Part shown: piece after piece, positions 28,069-39,623 of the stretch
Numbering within the stretch: position 1 is the first letter of the stretch
Layout: every line of letters starts with the position of its first letter
Assembly (NCBI RefSeq): GCF_049331405.1
Contig: NZ_CP186274.1
Coordinates: 7,626,001-7,690,000 of the forward strand
DNA from: PoT sp049331405
GTDB lineage: Bacteria > Planctomycetota > Planctomycetia > Isosphaerales > Isosphaeraceae
Reading direction: 5' to 3'
DNA: 64,000 nucleotides
Position numbers and translations under genes: made by a program
The notes under the pieces: model-generated
What the model was told of the DNA's origin: nothing
Database searches by the model: none
What the model saw: only the letters and a program-made list of their open reading frames with translations

Positions 28069-28337
28069 AAGTGTCCCTTTCGTCGCCCGAGGCCGCTGGT
28101 ATTCGTTTTGCAGACGGTCACTTGGTAGCCGGTCGATTGTAACCTCGACCGGCTACATCGCAAGTCCGGAATAGGCCTTGCGTCAGGCCGCCGCTGCGGT
28201 GGCGTCTCCGATGCAGAGCCCGTTCATGATATGTTTGACGGCCCTCGGTCAACGCCCAGGTTGGCGATGGTTTCGAATGTCTTCGATTCTGGTTGAATCC
28301 GAATCACATGGTCCGCGTGACGGAATTGGAGCCTTGC

Positions 28338-29228
28338 ATGTCGTATGCCTACGATGACGGAAGCCCCGGCAGAGGTCGAGGGCTCAACCTTCGGATCATC
28401 GGTGCATTGATCCTGGCCGCCTTCGGGATCATCACCTACTTATTCCAGTCTCAGGTGAATCCCGTGACTGGGAAGCGTCAGCACGTGGCGATGAGCGTCG
28501 ATCAGGAGAAGTCTCTTGGCCTCCAGGCGGCTCCCGACATGGCCCGGCAGATGGGCGGGGCCGTCGATCGCGATGACCCGAGGGCCAGGCTCGTCGCCGC
28601 CACGGGGGCCCGCCTCATCGACGCGAGCGATGCTAGCCGCAGCCCTTACGTCGGGAATTACCACTTCATCCTGCTGCGAGATCCGGAGACAATTAATGCC
28701 TTCGCGCTCCCGGGCGGCCAGGTTTTCATTACGCTCGGCCTGCTTAATAAGCTCACGAACGAGGCCCAACTCGCGGGGGTACTTGGCCACGAGATTGGAC
28801 ACGTCGTCAACCGCCACTCCGCCCAGCAGATGGCCAAGGGTCGACTTGGGCAACTGCTCACGATGGCCGTCGGGGTCGGGGCTAGTGATAGGGATGACGG
28901 CGGTCGCAACGCCCAGATTGTCGCCGCGATGGTCAACCAGGTGACCCAACTGAGGTTCAGTCGCGAGGACGAATCTGAGGCCGACCGCTATGGTCTGAGG
29001 TACATGGCCCAGGCTGGATTCAACCCGTCTGCGATGCTTGAGGTGATGAAAATCCTCAAGGAGGCCGCCAAAGGAAGCCACCAGCCGGAAATCCTGGCGA
29101 CCCACCCCTTACCCGAGACTCGCCTCGAGGAAATCAAGGCGATACTCGACAGGACCTATCCCAACGGAATTCCGGGAAATCTCGAATTCGGCCGGCCGAT
29201 CGAGCAAGGTCAAGCTGGCTCGAGGTAA
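28338..29228 (+). CDS. M48-family membrane metallopeptidase
   Basis: A 296-residue protein with one N-terminal membrane helix (about 20-40) and an M48 domain. The zinc motif is HEIGH at residues 151-155 (in LGHEIGHVVNRHSAQQ) and the third ligand lies in EDESEADRYG. ALPGGQVFITLGLL upstream of the motif is also family-typical. M48 peptidases of this kind (BepA/YcaL/Oma1-like) act in envelope protein quality control. The frame is open from 28293, but the ATG at 28338 has GGAG six bases before it. The gene diverges from larC. Confidence 0.9.
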   Translation: MSYAYDDGSPGRGRGLNLRIIGALILAAFGIITYLFQSQVNPVTGKRQHVAMSVDQEKSLGLQAAPDMARQMGGAVDRDDPRARLVAATGARLIDASDASRSPYVGNYHFILLRDPETINAFALPGGQVFITLGLLNKLTNEAQLAGVLGHEIGHVVNRHSAQQMAKGRLGQLLTMAVGVGASDRDDGGRNAQIVAAMVNQVTQLRFSREDESEADRYGLRYMAQAGFNPSAMLEVMKILKEAAKGSHQPEILATHPLPETRLEEIKAILDRTYPNGIPGNLEFGRPIEQGQAGSR

Positions 29229-29830
29229 TCGTGGCTACCGAAAAGTAGCGCCTACATCGGTCGTTTCATGGGTGTGATGGCCGATCTCGACTTGTGTAAG
29301 AACGTTCGGGGGATCTCCGATCCAGTGCCGCTTGCAAAACCAAGCTTTCTTGGGGCCTGTGAGGTGTCCATCCTAGTCAACAGTTGTCGAAGATTTTTTA
29401 AGATGGTGTTGAATTTGGCACGAAATGCGGAAAAGATCTTATAAAGTAAAAAGGTTGACGCGTAGAATACATTTCATCCACCCGGGCATCGGTATAAATT
29501 GGATATTCATACCCTCCCGAGTTTGAAATAAGCGAGCCATTGGCCTTAGTAAGATAATCCCGCCATCTTAATCCTGTCAGTCATTAAATATGCCCACGTA
29601 AGATCCAATGCGAGTCATCTCGCTCCGGTAAAACCTGGCGCCGGCGTTTAGCCTCCTTCCGCTCAATACGCGGAGTTTCATCGATAACCTCTTTTGCTCG
29701 GGTTCCGTTTTCTGCAACGGTCCCGATCCCACCGTTTGTTGTCTCCATGTCAAGTTTTGCTTGCATCGAGCCCGTTTAGCATCCACTCGATCCCATGTCA
29801 TACCGAACGAGTCTTTCTTGGAGTTCTCCC
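29229..29830. other. AT-rich non-coding region upstream of the DUF1559 gene
   Basis: About 600 bases rich in A+T. The minus-strand frames at 29577-29801 lack family signal. A candidate promoter is noted separately. No mobile-element remnant or repeat was recognised. Confidence 0.5.
29415..29444 (+). promoter_or_regulatory. Candidate promoter
   Basis: TTGGCA (29415-29420) and TTATAA (29439-29444) are separated by 18 bases. If used, it would give a leader of nearly 400 bases for the DUF1559 gene, so assignment is tentative. Confidence 0.25.
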
Positions 29831-30874
29831 ATGCGCAACGCGAGCCTGCGACGGTGCGGCTTCACGTTGATTGAATTACTCGTTGTCATTACCGTGATTG
29901 GTGCACTGATTGCTCTATTGCTCCCCGCAGTGCAAGCGGCTCGTGAGGCGGCCAGGCGCGTCCACTGTGTTAACAACCTCAAACAGATCAACATCGGGCT
30001 TCAGAACTATGAGTCGACGAATCGTTCATTCCCTCCTGGCGCCATAACTTATCAGGAGACCCCGCTCGACTGTACCCAGGCACGGCGCGGGCATAGTCTC
30101 TTCACGATGCTGCTGCCGGAGCTCGAGCAGGGCCCGACCTACAACGCCATAAATTTCAGCTTCGCCGCCGTCGGGATGCAGGGTTCGTACAACGCCGGGG
30201 CTATTAATAATACCGCCTTCTCGACCCGAATCTCGGCTTACATTTGTCCTTCCGACTTCAACCAGCTCCCGTACTCGAGCAAGCTACAAAATCCGAGCGG
30301 CGAGTCGTACAACGCTTACACCCAGGGTTCCTACGCGGGAATGGTGGGGACTGTCGATATTTTCCGCTGGTGGTGCGGCTGCCCCGCGACCTACCGCGAT
30401 GGCTTCATCTGCGTCGGCCAGGTTGAACTCAAGCCGGACGGGGCCTTCGGCTACAACTTCTCGTTTCCCCAGGTTGCGTTCACGGACGGGTTGAGTCAAA
30501 CGATCTTGATCGGCGAGTTCTCTCGCTTTCGCAACGACCCCGACCGGATCTTCAACCAGTGGAATAGCGCCCTCTATTATAACTCGGGTATGACCGGTGT
30601 GACTCGGCCCCAAGGCCTGGCAACCTCCGTTCCCACTATCAATCAGAACCTCCGTGTCCCCGATTACTCCTGGAACAATCCGGTCACCTGGAAGAACGAC
30701 CCGCAGAATCGGACCATGGGCCAATTCGGATTCCGAAGCCAGCATCCGAATGGGGCGAATTTCGGATTCGGAGATGGTTCGGTTCGCTTCATCAAGCAGG
30801 AAATCTCTCAGAAACTCTACTGGTCATTGAGCACAAGGGCCGGCGCCGAGGTCATTAGCAGTGATTCATTCTAA
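29831..30874 (+). CDS. DUF1559 protein with prepilin-type N-terminus
   Basis: A 347-residue member of the planctomycete-specific DUF1559 family. The N-terminus is a class III prepilin signal: basic residues, then CGFTLIELLVVI with cleavage after Gly, followed by a hydrophobic helix ending in AARRVHCVNNLKQI. The C-terminus carries the family motif H-x-N-GANFGFGDGSVRFIK. Planctomycetes encode dozens of these. They are thought to be pseudopilin-like surface or secretion components, but no role has been shown. ATG 29831 has GGAG seven bases upstream and is preferred over the in-frame ATG at 29795. The gene is monocistronic with AT-rich flanks. Confidence 0.93.
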   Translation: MRNASLRRCGFTLIELLVVITVIGALIALLLPAVQAAREAARRVHCVNNLKQINIGLQNYESTNRSFPPGAITYQETPLDCTQARRGHSLFTMLLPELEQGPTYNAINFSFAAVGMQGSYNAGAINNTAFSTRISAYICPSDFNQLPYSSKLQNPSGESYNAYTQGSYAGMVGTVDIFRWWCGCPATYRDGFICVGQVELKPDGAFGYNFSFPQVAFTDGLSQTILIGEFSRFRNDPDRIFNQWNSALYYNSGMTGVTRPQGLATSVPTINQNLRVPDYSWNNPVTWKNDPQNRTMGQFGFRSQHPNGANFGFGDGSVRFIKQEISQKLYWSLSTRAGAEVISSDSF

Positions 30875-31242
30875 TCGCAGCCATGTTATGACCCTCGCCC
30901 GATCGCGTCCTATTGTGACCTGGTTTGCATATAAGAGATAATATTAAATTTTGATTTGTCGATTTTCCGTCAGTCGGCCCAACCCTCCCTTCGCAGAGAG
31001 AGGGGCCTCAATCCCTCCGCTCGACCTCGCCGCCTACCCTCCCTTCCATTGATTTCCTCCCCTTCTTGATTACGCTATGATTCAAGATGGGATTAGGCAG
31101 ACAGGGGTCCCGGGATTGCTTGCATCCAATCTCTGGCGTTAGCCCCTTCGTTTCGTCAGCATCAATGATTCACGGGTCGTGACGTCTTTTAAACCGAGGG
31201 TTCGGTCGATCCTGTGTCGCGGCGAGTGGGTCGAATGCGTTG
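30875..31242. other. AT-rich intergenic region
   Basis: About 370 bases between the DUF1559 and protoporphyrinogen oxidase genes. The only signal seen is the candidate promoter noted separately. No terminator with a clear T-run follows the DUF1559 gene. Confidence 0.45.
30913..30942 (+). promoter_or_regulatory. Candidate promoter
   Basis: TTGTGA (30913-30918) and GATAAT (30937-30942) are 18 bases apart in an AT-rich stretch, upstream of the protoporphyrinogen oxidase gene. The distance to the start codon is 300 bases. Confidence 0.25.
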
Positions 31243-32721
31243 ATGAGGAGCGAGTCGTTGGAGGATCACTCCGTCAAGCCGAAGCGTATTGTCGTCGTGG
31301 GGGGAGGGCTCTCCGGCCTGACCGCTGCGCACAGGCTTTCCCAGCATATGGGCGGCTCCTATCCTCCCTTCGAAATCATCGTCCTGGAGGCCAAGGACCG
31401 TGTCGGCGGCGCGATCTGGACCCGGCGCGAGGGCGGATTCACTCTGGAAGGCGGGGCCGACTCGTTCATCACGAATAAACCCTGGGGGGTCGACCTCTGC
31501 CGAGAACTGGGGCTGTCCGATCGTCTGATCGGGACCGACTCTCGACATCGCCGCTCTTTCGTAGTAAGGCAGGGGAAGCTGTGCCCCGTGCCGGAAGGCT
31601 TCGTGCTCATGGCGCCCCACCGTTTGGGCCCATTGTTGACGTCGCCGATCCTCTCGTGGCGCGGCAAGATGCGGATGCTCTTCGACCTCGTGATTCCGAG
31701 GAAGGGAGACGACGGCGATGAAAGCCTCGCCACGTTCGTGAAGCGCCGATTCGGCCGCGAGGCCCTCGACCGCCTGATCCAGCCGCTGGTCGGGGGAATT
31801 TACACCGCCGATCCCAACGAGCTGAGCCTCAAGGCGACCCTACCCCAGTTCCTCAGAATGGAGCAGGAGCACGGTAGCCTCATTCGAGCTGCGTTCCGGC
31901 AAAGTCGCGAAGCCCGCTCGGCCGAGAAGAATTCGTCGGGGGCTCGCTATGGTCTCTTCGTCTCGCTGGATGAAGGAATGGAGACGCTTCCGAGAGAACT
32001 CGTAGCGGCGCTCCCCAGAGGTACGGTCCGCACAAATTCTCCCGTGCGGCGGATTAGCCGGACGGACCCGATCTCGCCGTGGAGGGTCGAGCTGCTCGAC
32101 GGCGACCCGATCATGGCCCACGTCGTGATCCTGACCACGGAAGCCCATGCCTCGGCCAGGCTGATCGACGGCTATGATCCTGCCCTGGCGCTCCAACTGC
32201 GATCGATCCCCTACGCGTCTTCGGCAATCGTGAATTTCGCATTCCGTCGCGACCAGGTTTCGCACCCGATGGATGGCTTCGGCGCGGTGGTGCCTGCGGT
32301 CGAAGGTCGCAACATCCTTGCGATTTCCTTCCTCAGCGTGAAATTCCCCTCCAGGGCCCCCGAGGGGAGTGTCCTGATGCGGGTCTTCCTCGGCGGGGCG
32401 ACGCAGCCGGAACTCTTCGATCGGGAGGACGACGAACTCGTCGCCATCGCCCGGACGGAACTCGGGGAACTCCTCGGCGTCAAGGGGGAACCTCTGCTGG
32501 TCGAAGTCGGCCGACACTCTCGCGCGATGCCTCAATACACGCTTGGGCACACCGACCGCGTGTCGGCGATCCGCGAACAACTCGCGAAGCATTCCTGCTT
32601 GGCCCTGGCCGGCAACGCCTTCGATGGCGTCGGCATTCCCGACTGCATTCGCGGGGCACGCATCGCGGCCGACTCCGCGCTGGCGGCTCTCCTGGCTTCC
32701 GCCAACACGGCCGCCGCCTGA
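31243..32721 (+). CDS. hemG: Protoporphyrinogen oxidase (HemY-type)
   Basis: A 492-residue FAD-dependent oxidase that converts protoporphyrinogen (or coproporphyrinogen) to the porphyrin in haem synthesis. The N-terminal dinucleotide-binding motif is VVVGGGLSGLTAAHRL, followed by EAKDRVGGAIWTRREGGFTLEGGADSF, which is diagnostic. The C-terminal FAD segment includes LALAGNAFDGVGIPDCIRGA. Length fits the 450-500 residue family. The start is uncertain: ATG 31243 gives about twelve residues before the flavin motif, but no good ribosome site precedes it, and a TTG just upstream is also possible. Naming varies between hemG and hemY; coproporphyrinogen oxidase activity is an alternative. Confidence 0.9.
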   Translation: MRSESLEDHSVKPKRIVVVGGGLSGLTAAHRLSQHMGGSYPPFEIIVLEAKDRVGGAIWTRREGGFTLEGGADSFITNKPWGVDLCRELGLSDRLIGTDSRHRRSFVVRQGKLCPVPEGFVLMAPHRLGPLLTSPILSWRGKMRMLFDLVIPRKGDDGDESLATFVKRRFGREALDRLIQPLVGGIYTADPNELSLKATLPQFLRMEQEHGSLIRAAFRQSREARSAEKNSSGARYGLFVSLDEGMETLPRELVAALPRGTVRTNSPVRRISRTDPISPWRVELLDGDPIMAHVVILTTEAHASARLIDGYDPALALQLRSIPYASSAIVNFAFRRDQVSHPMDGFGAVVPAVEGRNILAISFLSVKFPSRAPEGSVLMRVFLGGATQPELFDREDDELVAIARTELGELLGVKGEPLLVEVGRHSRAMPQYTLGHTDRVSAIREQLAKHSCLALAGNAFDGVGIPDCIRGARIAADSALAALLASANTAAA

Positions 32722-33065
32722 GAGTCACTGCTCCCTGCTTCGTCGCCGAGTCGATGCGACGCCATCTGTCGCGAGGACTCTCGAATGGCGAGTTCATCGC
32801 CATTTCATGCCCGGGCCAATCCCCAAACGACCTCGGTCCAAAACCATCGATTGTATAACTGAAGCCATTTGTCGAGGTTGCGACGTGGACAAGTCACCCC
32901 CGAAGGATGACTTGCGACTTGCCACGCCTTCTTTCCTGCCTGTAATATCCAAGGCCTAACCGCGCTTGAAGATGGGTAAGTACGCGAGCGCAAGGCACTC
33001 CCTCGTGGTCATGGGAGGACGCCTTTCGATGACGGCCAGAGAGACGAACGTGGAGGCTCCTTTCC
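32722..33065. other. Intergenic region upstream of acs
   Basis: About 340 bases with no recognisable gene, repeat or clear promoter. GGAGG at its 3-prime end, nine bases before ATG 33066, is the acs ribosome site. Confidence 0.45.
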
Positions 33066-35027
<1,962 letters not shown>

Positions 35028-35055
35028 GTGTAGCCACGCACTTCCTGTGCAAAAC

Positions 35056-35096
35056 AAGCCGTCGCGAGATCATGACCCATGATCTCGCGACGGCTT
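35056..35096. terminator. Strong terminator between acs and rpmB
   Basis: A perfect 19-base inverted repeat (35056-35074 with 35078-35096, loop ACC) is followed by TTCT on the plus strand. It separates the convergent acs and rpmB genes and should act in both directions. Confidence 0.85.
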
Positions 35097-35243
35097 TTCT
35101 ATTGAACTTGGTGCGCCAATATCCCAATTCGAAAACAGAAACCGCCTGGTGGTTGTCTATCGCCTCAAGCGAGGAAGACGTCCATCAGGCGGCAACTTCG
35201 ATCAACCCACCCACCGGCGAGCCATCGGCTCGACCTGGTTGAA

Positions 35244-35564
35244 TCAGATGGGGTAGAGGTTCTTCAACTCGGCGCGAGCCTTGGCGCTGCCCTTGGAGGC
35301 CTTGATCAACGGGAAGGTCTGGAGCTTACCGTCGACCTCGAGGGTCAGGATGCCCGTGCGGATGACCGAGGTGGCGACTCGCACGTAGCGGGTCGTGCCG
35401 TTCGGCAGCCAGACGTGGATGCGCTGAAGATTCGGCTGCCAGGTGCGGCGGCTAACGCCGGTGGTCTTCTTACCAACGCCGCCGAGGTACTTCGCCTTAC
35501 CACGCGTCGTGACGTGGTTGCCGAACGATGTCTTCTTGCCGCTAACTTCGCACTCGCGTCCCAT
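35244..35564 (-). CDS. rpmB: 50S ribosomal protein L28
   Basis: A 106-residue L28. The conserved start is MGRECEVSGKKTSFGNHVT, the core is RRTWQPNLQRIHVWLPNGTTRYVRVATS and a RTGILTLE segment follows. It is longer than the usual 62-80 residues because of an insert of about 15 residues before the RRTWQPNLQ core and a C-terminal extension; similar long forms are expected in planctomycetes. ATG 35564 is the start, with GGGAG ten bases upstream. The usual partner rpmG is absent here. Confidence 0.93.
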   Translation of the reverse strand: MGRECEVSGKKTSFGNHVTTRGKAKYLGGVGKKTTGVSRRTWQPNLQRIHVWLPNGTTRYVRVATSVIRTGILTLEVDGKLQTFPLIKASKGSAKARAELKNLYPI

Positions 35565-36236
35565 GACCAACTCGCTCCCACAAATTTCGGCGTGAAATTA
35601 GATTGCCTGCTAGGCCGGCGGGTTATGCGGCGTTCTGCCCTGGATCTTGCCGCAATCCTCGGCCAGGTCGCAAACCTTGTGCGGTGGCGTCGCCAGCTTG
35701 CAGTGAGGGCAGACATTCAGAGCGGGAGCAACCGAAATGTCGTGGCTCCTATGCATACCTTAACAAGACAACGACTTCCGTCTTTTCGGTACGGCCACGG
35801 CGGGCACAGCCTGAAATCTAATCTGTCACGCAGTCACTGAGAAAGAAAACCATTATCCGGATCCTCCCTCTAATTTCAAGATCGGCCCTGAGCGAACATG
35901 CCGATTTTTTCGTCGAAAGTCAGCCCGAATTCCCCAAGCCTGAAGTCAATCAAAGTAATCTTAAGTCAAACCCTAAAAGGACGTTACAGTAATTCGGCAT
36001 CTGCTAAGACGTACGTTTCGAGCATCGGCGTTTCGCCGACTCAACAAATACCTCTTCTTCCCACCTGGCTTGACTTGGCCATCTCTAAATCCAGATCTCG
36101 CAAAATTCAATCCGTTTCAAGACTCCGGAGATTCGCTTCGATGAAACAGCCGGGTACGATGTGACCGCTACCGATCGATCAGAAATACGTCAGGTCCCGG
36201 CACGAGTTGATCGACAGAGACCGAGGGAGAGTCTGC
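35565..36236. other. Long AT-rich intergenic region
   Basis: About 670 bases between the divergent rpmB and proC. Base composition shifts to AT-rich from about 35820 to 36150. The short plus-strand frame 35898-36164 has Ser/Lys-rich content without family signal and is probably not a gene. No tRNA or repeat was seen. Both promoters must lie here. Confidence 0.45.
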
Positions 36237-37088
36237 GTGGCAAGTTCGAGCCTCCGTTGGGGATTCATTGGCGCGGGAAAGATGGCAACGGCCTTGATCC
36301 GGGGGATGCTGCGAGCCGGCACGACCTCGCCCGAGTTCGTCTTCGCGAGCGACCCGAACGGCGCGGCTCGATCGAGCCTCGCGGCAGAGACGGGCGCGAC
36401 GGTGCTCGAGACGAACGAAGCCGTCGTCCGACAATCCGAGGTCATCGTCCTGGCTGTGAAGCCCCAGAGCATGGCCGGGGTACTCAAGGACATCCGCGAG
36501 TTCGTCACGGAAGATCACCTGATCATCTCGATCGCCGCGGGCATCTCCCTGGCGACGATCGGGACAGGGCTTGGACCGGACCGCAGACTCTCGCGAGTGA
36601 TGCCCAACACCCCTGCTCTCGTCGGCGAAGGGGCCTCAGGCTTCTGCCTCGGAGCCCACGCGCTCCCGTCCGACGAGGCCGTCGTTAGGTCGTGCGTCGA
36701 GGCCGTCGGAATCGCCTTCTCCGTGCCCGAGTCGCTGATCGATGCGGTGACGGCCCTCTCGGGCAGTGGGCCGGCCTTCGTCTACATGATGATCGAGGCG
36801 CTCTCGGACGGCGGGGTCCGCGTAGGGCTTCCCCGAGACGTGGCGACGGCCCTGGCGGCCCAGACCGTGCTCGGCTCGGCGCGAATGGTCCTGGAGACCG
36901 GCCTTCATACGGGTACGCTCAAGGATCAGGTCACCAGCCCGGGGGGCACGACGATCGCCGGCGTCCACGCCCTCGAGAGAGGCGGTATGCGGGCGGCTTT
37001 CATCGACGCGGTGGAGGCGGCCAATCGTCGCGCGGTGGAACTCGCGAACCCGCAAGGGACCATGCCAGGCCGGGAGGCTAAAGGATGA
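36237..37088 (+). CDS. proC: Pyrroline-5-carboxylate reductase
   Basis: A 283-residue NAD(P)H-dependent reductase for the last step of proline synthesis. The N-terminal Rossmann motif is GFIGAGKMATALIRGM, followed by AVKPQSM and RVMPNTPALVGEGASGF. The C-terminal substrate site is VTALSGSGPAFVYMMIEALSDGG with LKDQVTSPGGTTIAG, both highly diagnostic. GTG 36237 is chosen because GAGGGAGAG lies just upstream and it removes an unconserved extension from an alternative TTG at 36207. The last four bases overlap the start of the phosphoesterase gene, so the two are coupled. Confidence 0.96.
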   Translation: MASSSLRWGFIGAGKMATALIRGMLRAGTTSPEFVFASDPNGAARSSLAAETGATVLETNEAVVRQSEVIVLAVKPQSMAGVLKDIREFVTEDHLIISIAAGISLATIGTGLGPDRRLSRVMPNTPALVGEGASGFCLGAHALPSDEAVVRSCVEAVGIAFSVPESLIDAVTALSGSGPAFVYMMIEALSDGGVRVGLPRDVATALAAQTVLGSARMVLETGLHTGTLKDQVTSPGGTTIAGVHALERGGMRAAFIDAVEAANRRAVELANPQGTMPGREAKG

Positions 37089-37717
37089 GGCTCGGGGTCA
37101 TCTCCGACATCCACGGCGACTTCTCTTCGTTGGAGAAGGCGTGGAGTCATCTCCACCGCCTCAAGGTTGATCGCGTCGTCTGCGCGGGGGACCTCGTCGA
37201 CTATGGCCCGGAACCGGACCGCGTCGTCGAGTTCCTGACTCATCACAACATTGTCGCGGTCCGAGGAAACCACGACCGCTGGGCCCTCCGCCGAGGCCCG
37301 AACGGCATCGACGAGTTCGGGGGAGCCACTCCGAATCAGGCCAGCTTGGACGCCCTTGGTCGCCTGCCACCGTACGCCCTGATCTCCGAGATGAGACATG
37401 TCAGCGTCATCGTCCACGGCTCACCCCATAGCGACATGGAGTTCGTCCAGCCCTATAGCCATTCCGCGGCCCAGCTCGAGGACTATCTCCAGCAACTCAG
37501 TGCCGACATCCTCATCTATGGCCACACCCACGAGCCAGCCTGGTATCGCTGCGAGAAAGGTCTGGTGATGAATCCGGGCTCGATCGCCTCGTTGCCGACG
37601 GTTGAATCATCGCGCTCGTTCGCCATCATCGACATGGACGCGCATACGGTGACGTTCCATGCGGTTGAGACGGGCGAAGAATTCGAGGTCCAGCCCTGGC
37701 CGGTCGACGAGGCCTAG
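37085..37717 (+). CDS. Calcineurin-like phosphoesterase (YfcE/MJ0936 type)
   Basis: A 210-residue metallophosphoesterase with every metal ligand motif visible: SDIHGD (Asp8, His10), CAGDLVDYG, RGNHDRW, VHGSPHSD and YGHTHEPAW. Small proteins of this group hydrolyse phosphodiesters or phosphomonoesters in vitro, and their cellular substrates are mostly unknown. Its ATG overlaps the proC stop by four bases, which points to co-expression rather than an obvious pathway link. Confidence 0.9.
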   Translation: MRLGVISDIHGDFSSLEKAWSHLHRLKVDRVVCAGDLVDYGPEPDRVVEFLTHHNIVAVRGNHDRWALRRGPNGIDEFGGATPNQASLDALGRLPPYALISEMRHVSVIVHGSPHSDMEFVQPYSHSAAQLEDYLQQLSADILIYGHTHEPAWYRCEKGLVMNPGSIASLPTVESSRSFAIIDMDAHTVTFHAVETGEEFEVQPWPVDEA

Positions 37718-37884
37718 GAGTCTGACTGACCCGGCCCTCTCGACCTTGCTATTCAATTCTGAAACTTGCGAACGGCCCTACGAGAAAAGTTGGCGGCTGA
37801 CACGGTGCGACGGAACGACTCATGTGGTAGACTGACGTTTTGGTTCGTACCGAGCCTGACTTTCTCGTGGGGAATGCTGAGTTC

Positions 37885-39447
37885 ATGGAGAGCCCCGGCC
37901 TAGAGGATCGTCCGGTCCTCGTCTTCGACTACGGTTCGCAATACGTCAAGTTGATCGCACGCCGGGTTCGCGAACGTCATGCGTTCGCCCGCGTTGTACG
38001 CCATGACCTCAGCGCGAAACGAGCACGCGAGCTCAATCCCCTGGCGATCATCCTCTCGGGCGGCCCTTCGAGCGTCTACGAGGAAGGCGCACCCCAGTGC
38101 GATCCCGGCCTCTTCGACCTCGGCGTCCCCGTGCTCGGCGTCTGCTACGGGATGCAACTCGCCTGTCGCGCCCTCGGCGGCACGGTGCAGTCGAGCCCCG
38201 CTCGCGAATATGGCCGGGCCGATTGCCACATCCTCGACTCCAAGGAGCCCCTCTTCCACGAGGTCCCCGAGTCGACGACAGTCTGGATGAGCCACGGCGA
38301 TCAGGTCAAGGAGGCCGGCTCGGAGTTCATCCCGCTCGCCACGACGGCGACCTGCTCGGTGGCCGCGGTCAAGCACCGGACACGCCCGATCTACGGGCTC
38401 CAGTTCCATCCCGAGGTTGCCCATACGCCCTACGGCACTCTGATCCTGGGCAATTTCCTCGATCGCATCTGCGGTAGCCCGAAGTCCTGGACGATGAGCG
38501 CATTCCTCGAACGCTCGATCCAGGACGTTCGTCGCCAGGTCGGTGAGAACGACCGGGTCGTCTGCGGACTGTCCGGGGGCGTCGACTCTGCCGTCGCGGC
38601 AGGGGTGATCGCCAAGGCGATCGGGCCTCGGCTCGTCTGCGTCTTCGTCGACAACGGGTTGCTGCGGGCCGGGGAGCGTGATTCGGTCGCGGAAGCCTTC
38701 GGTAAGCATTCCGACGCCGAGCTACGCGTCGTCGATGCGTCCGGACGCTTCCTTAAGGAGCTCAACGGCGTATCGGATCCCCAGGAAAAGCGGATCAGGA
38801 TTGGTCATACGTTCGTGGACGTTTTCCGCGACGAGGCCAAGTCGATCCCGAACGCCAAATATCTCGCACAGGGCACCTTGTATCCGGACGTGATTGAGAG
38901 CGGTGGCGACAAGGACGGCCCGGCGGCGACGATCAAGCACCACCATAATGTCGGAGGCCTGCCGGCCGAACTCGGCTTCGAGTTGATCGAGCCGCTTCGC
39001 GACCTCTTCAAGGACGAGGTGCGACGCCTCGGCCTGGAGCTTGGCCTGCCCGACTCGATCGTTTGGCGACATCCGTTCCCCGGCCCCGGCCTGGCCGTTC
39101 GCTGCCTCGGGCCCGTGAGCCACGACAGGCTCGAAATTCTCCGACAGGCTGACGCGATCTTCCTCGACGAAATCCGGCGAGCGGGGCTCGAACGGCAGAT
39201 CGCCCAGGCATTCGCGGTCCTGCTCCCCGTCAGCTCGGTCGGCGTCATGGGGGACGGCCGTACTTACGAAAATGCCGTCGCATTGCGAGCCGTCGAGACC
39301 GACGACTTCATGACGGCCGATTGGTCGCGCATCCCCCACGAGCTTCTCGCCCGGGCCTCGACGCGGATCATCAACAGTGTCAAGGGGATCAACCGGGTCG
39401 TCTACGACGTCACCAGCAAGCCTCCGGGCACGATTGAGTGGGAATGA
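37885..39447 (+). CDS. guaA: GMP synthase (glutamine-hydrolysing)
   Basis: A 520-residue two-domain enzyme converting XMP to GMP in purine synthesis. The N-terminal class I glutamine amidotransferase has the FDYGSQYVKLIARRVRE start, the catalytic Cys in LGVCYGMQLA and His-Glu in LQFHPEVAHT. The synthetase domain has the PP-loop SGGVDSAVAAG, and the C-terminal dimerisation domain ends with the typical KPPGTIEWE. ATG 37885 gives normal length; the frame is open to 37840 but only through a TTG. It stands alone after the proC pair. Confidence 0.97.
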   Translation: MESPGLEDRPVLVFDYGSQYVKLIARRVRERHAFARVVRHDLSAKRARELNPLAIILSGGPSSVYEEGAPQCDPGLFDLGVPVLGVCYGMQLACRALGGTVQSSPAREYGRADCHILDSKEPLFHEVPESTTVWMSHGDQVKEAGSEFIPLATTATCSVAAVKHRTRPIYGLQFHPEVAHTPYGTLILGNFLDRICGSPKSWTMSAFLERSIQDVRRQVGENDRVVCGLSGGVDSAVAAGVIAKAIGPRLVCVFVDNGLLRAGERDSVAEAFGKHSDAELRVVDASGRFLKELNGVSDPQEKRIRIGHTFVDVFRDEAKSIPNAKYLAQGTLYPDVIESGGDKDGPAATIKHHHNVGGLPAELGFELIEPLRDLFKDEVRRLGLELGLPDSIVWRHPFPGPGLAVRCLGPVSHDRLEILRQADAIFLDEIRRAGLERQIAQAFAVLLPVSSVGVMGDGRTYENAVALRAVETDDFMTADWSRIPHELLARASTRIINSVKGINRVVYDVTSKPPGTIEWE

Positions 39448-39623
39448 GAGCGGACCCGATCGCATGAAGGCCCCGGCCTGCTCGGTCGCGGGCCTTCAGT
39501 CGCGGATCAAGGTCGGCCTCGGATCGCCACGACTGTCGGTTGCTGGGACTTGGATCTCGCTTATCGCAGAATTCTGGGATATCGTACGCCGGGGTCATCG
39601 TTTCTCGATTGGGAGAAGTTTCG

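Noticed and set aside
29415..29431. Sigma-54-like TGGCAC...GC element
   Set aside because: Spacing between GG and GC is 8 bases instead of 10 and the TTGC part is absent.
35898..36164. 88-codon frame in the rpmB-proC gap
   Set aside because: Low-complexity Ser/Lys-rich translation, AT-rich DNA and no ribosome site.
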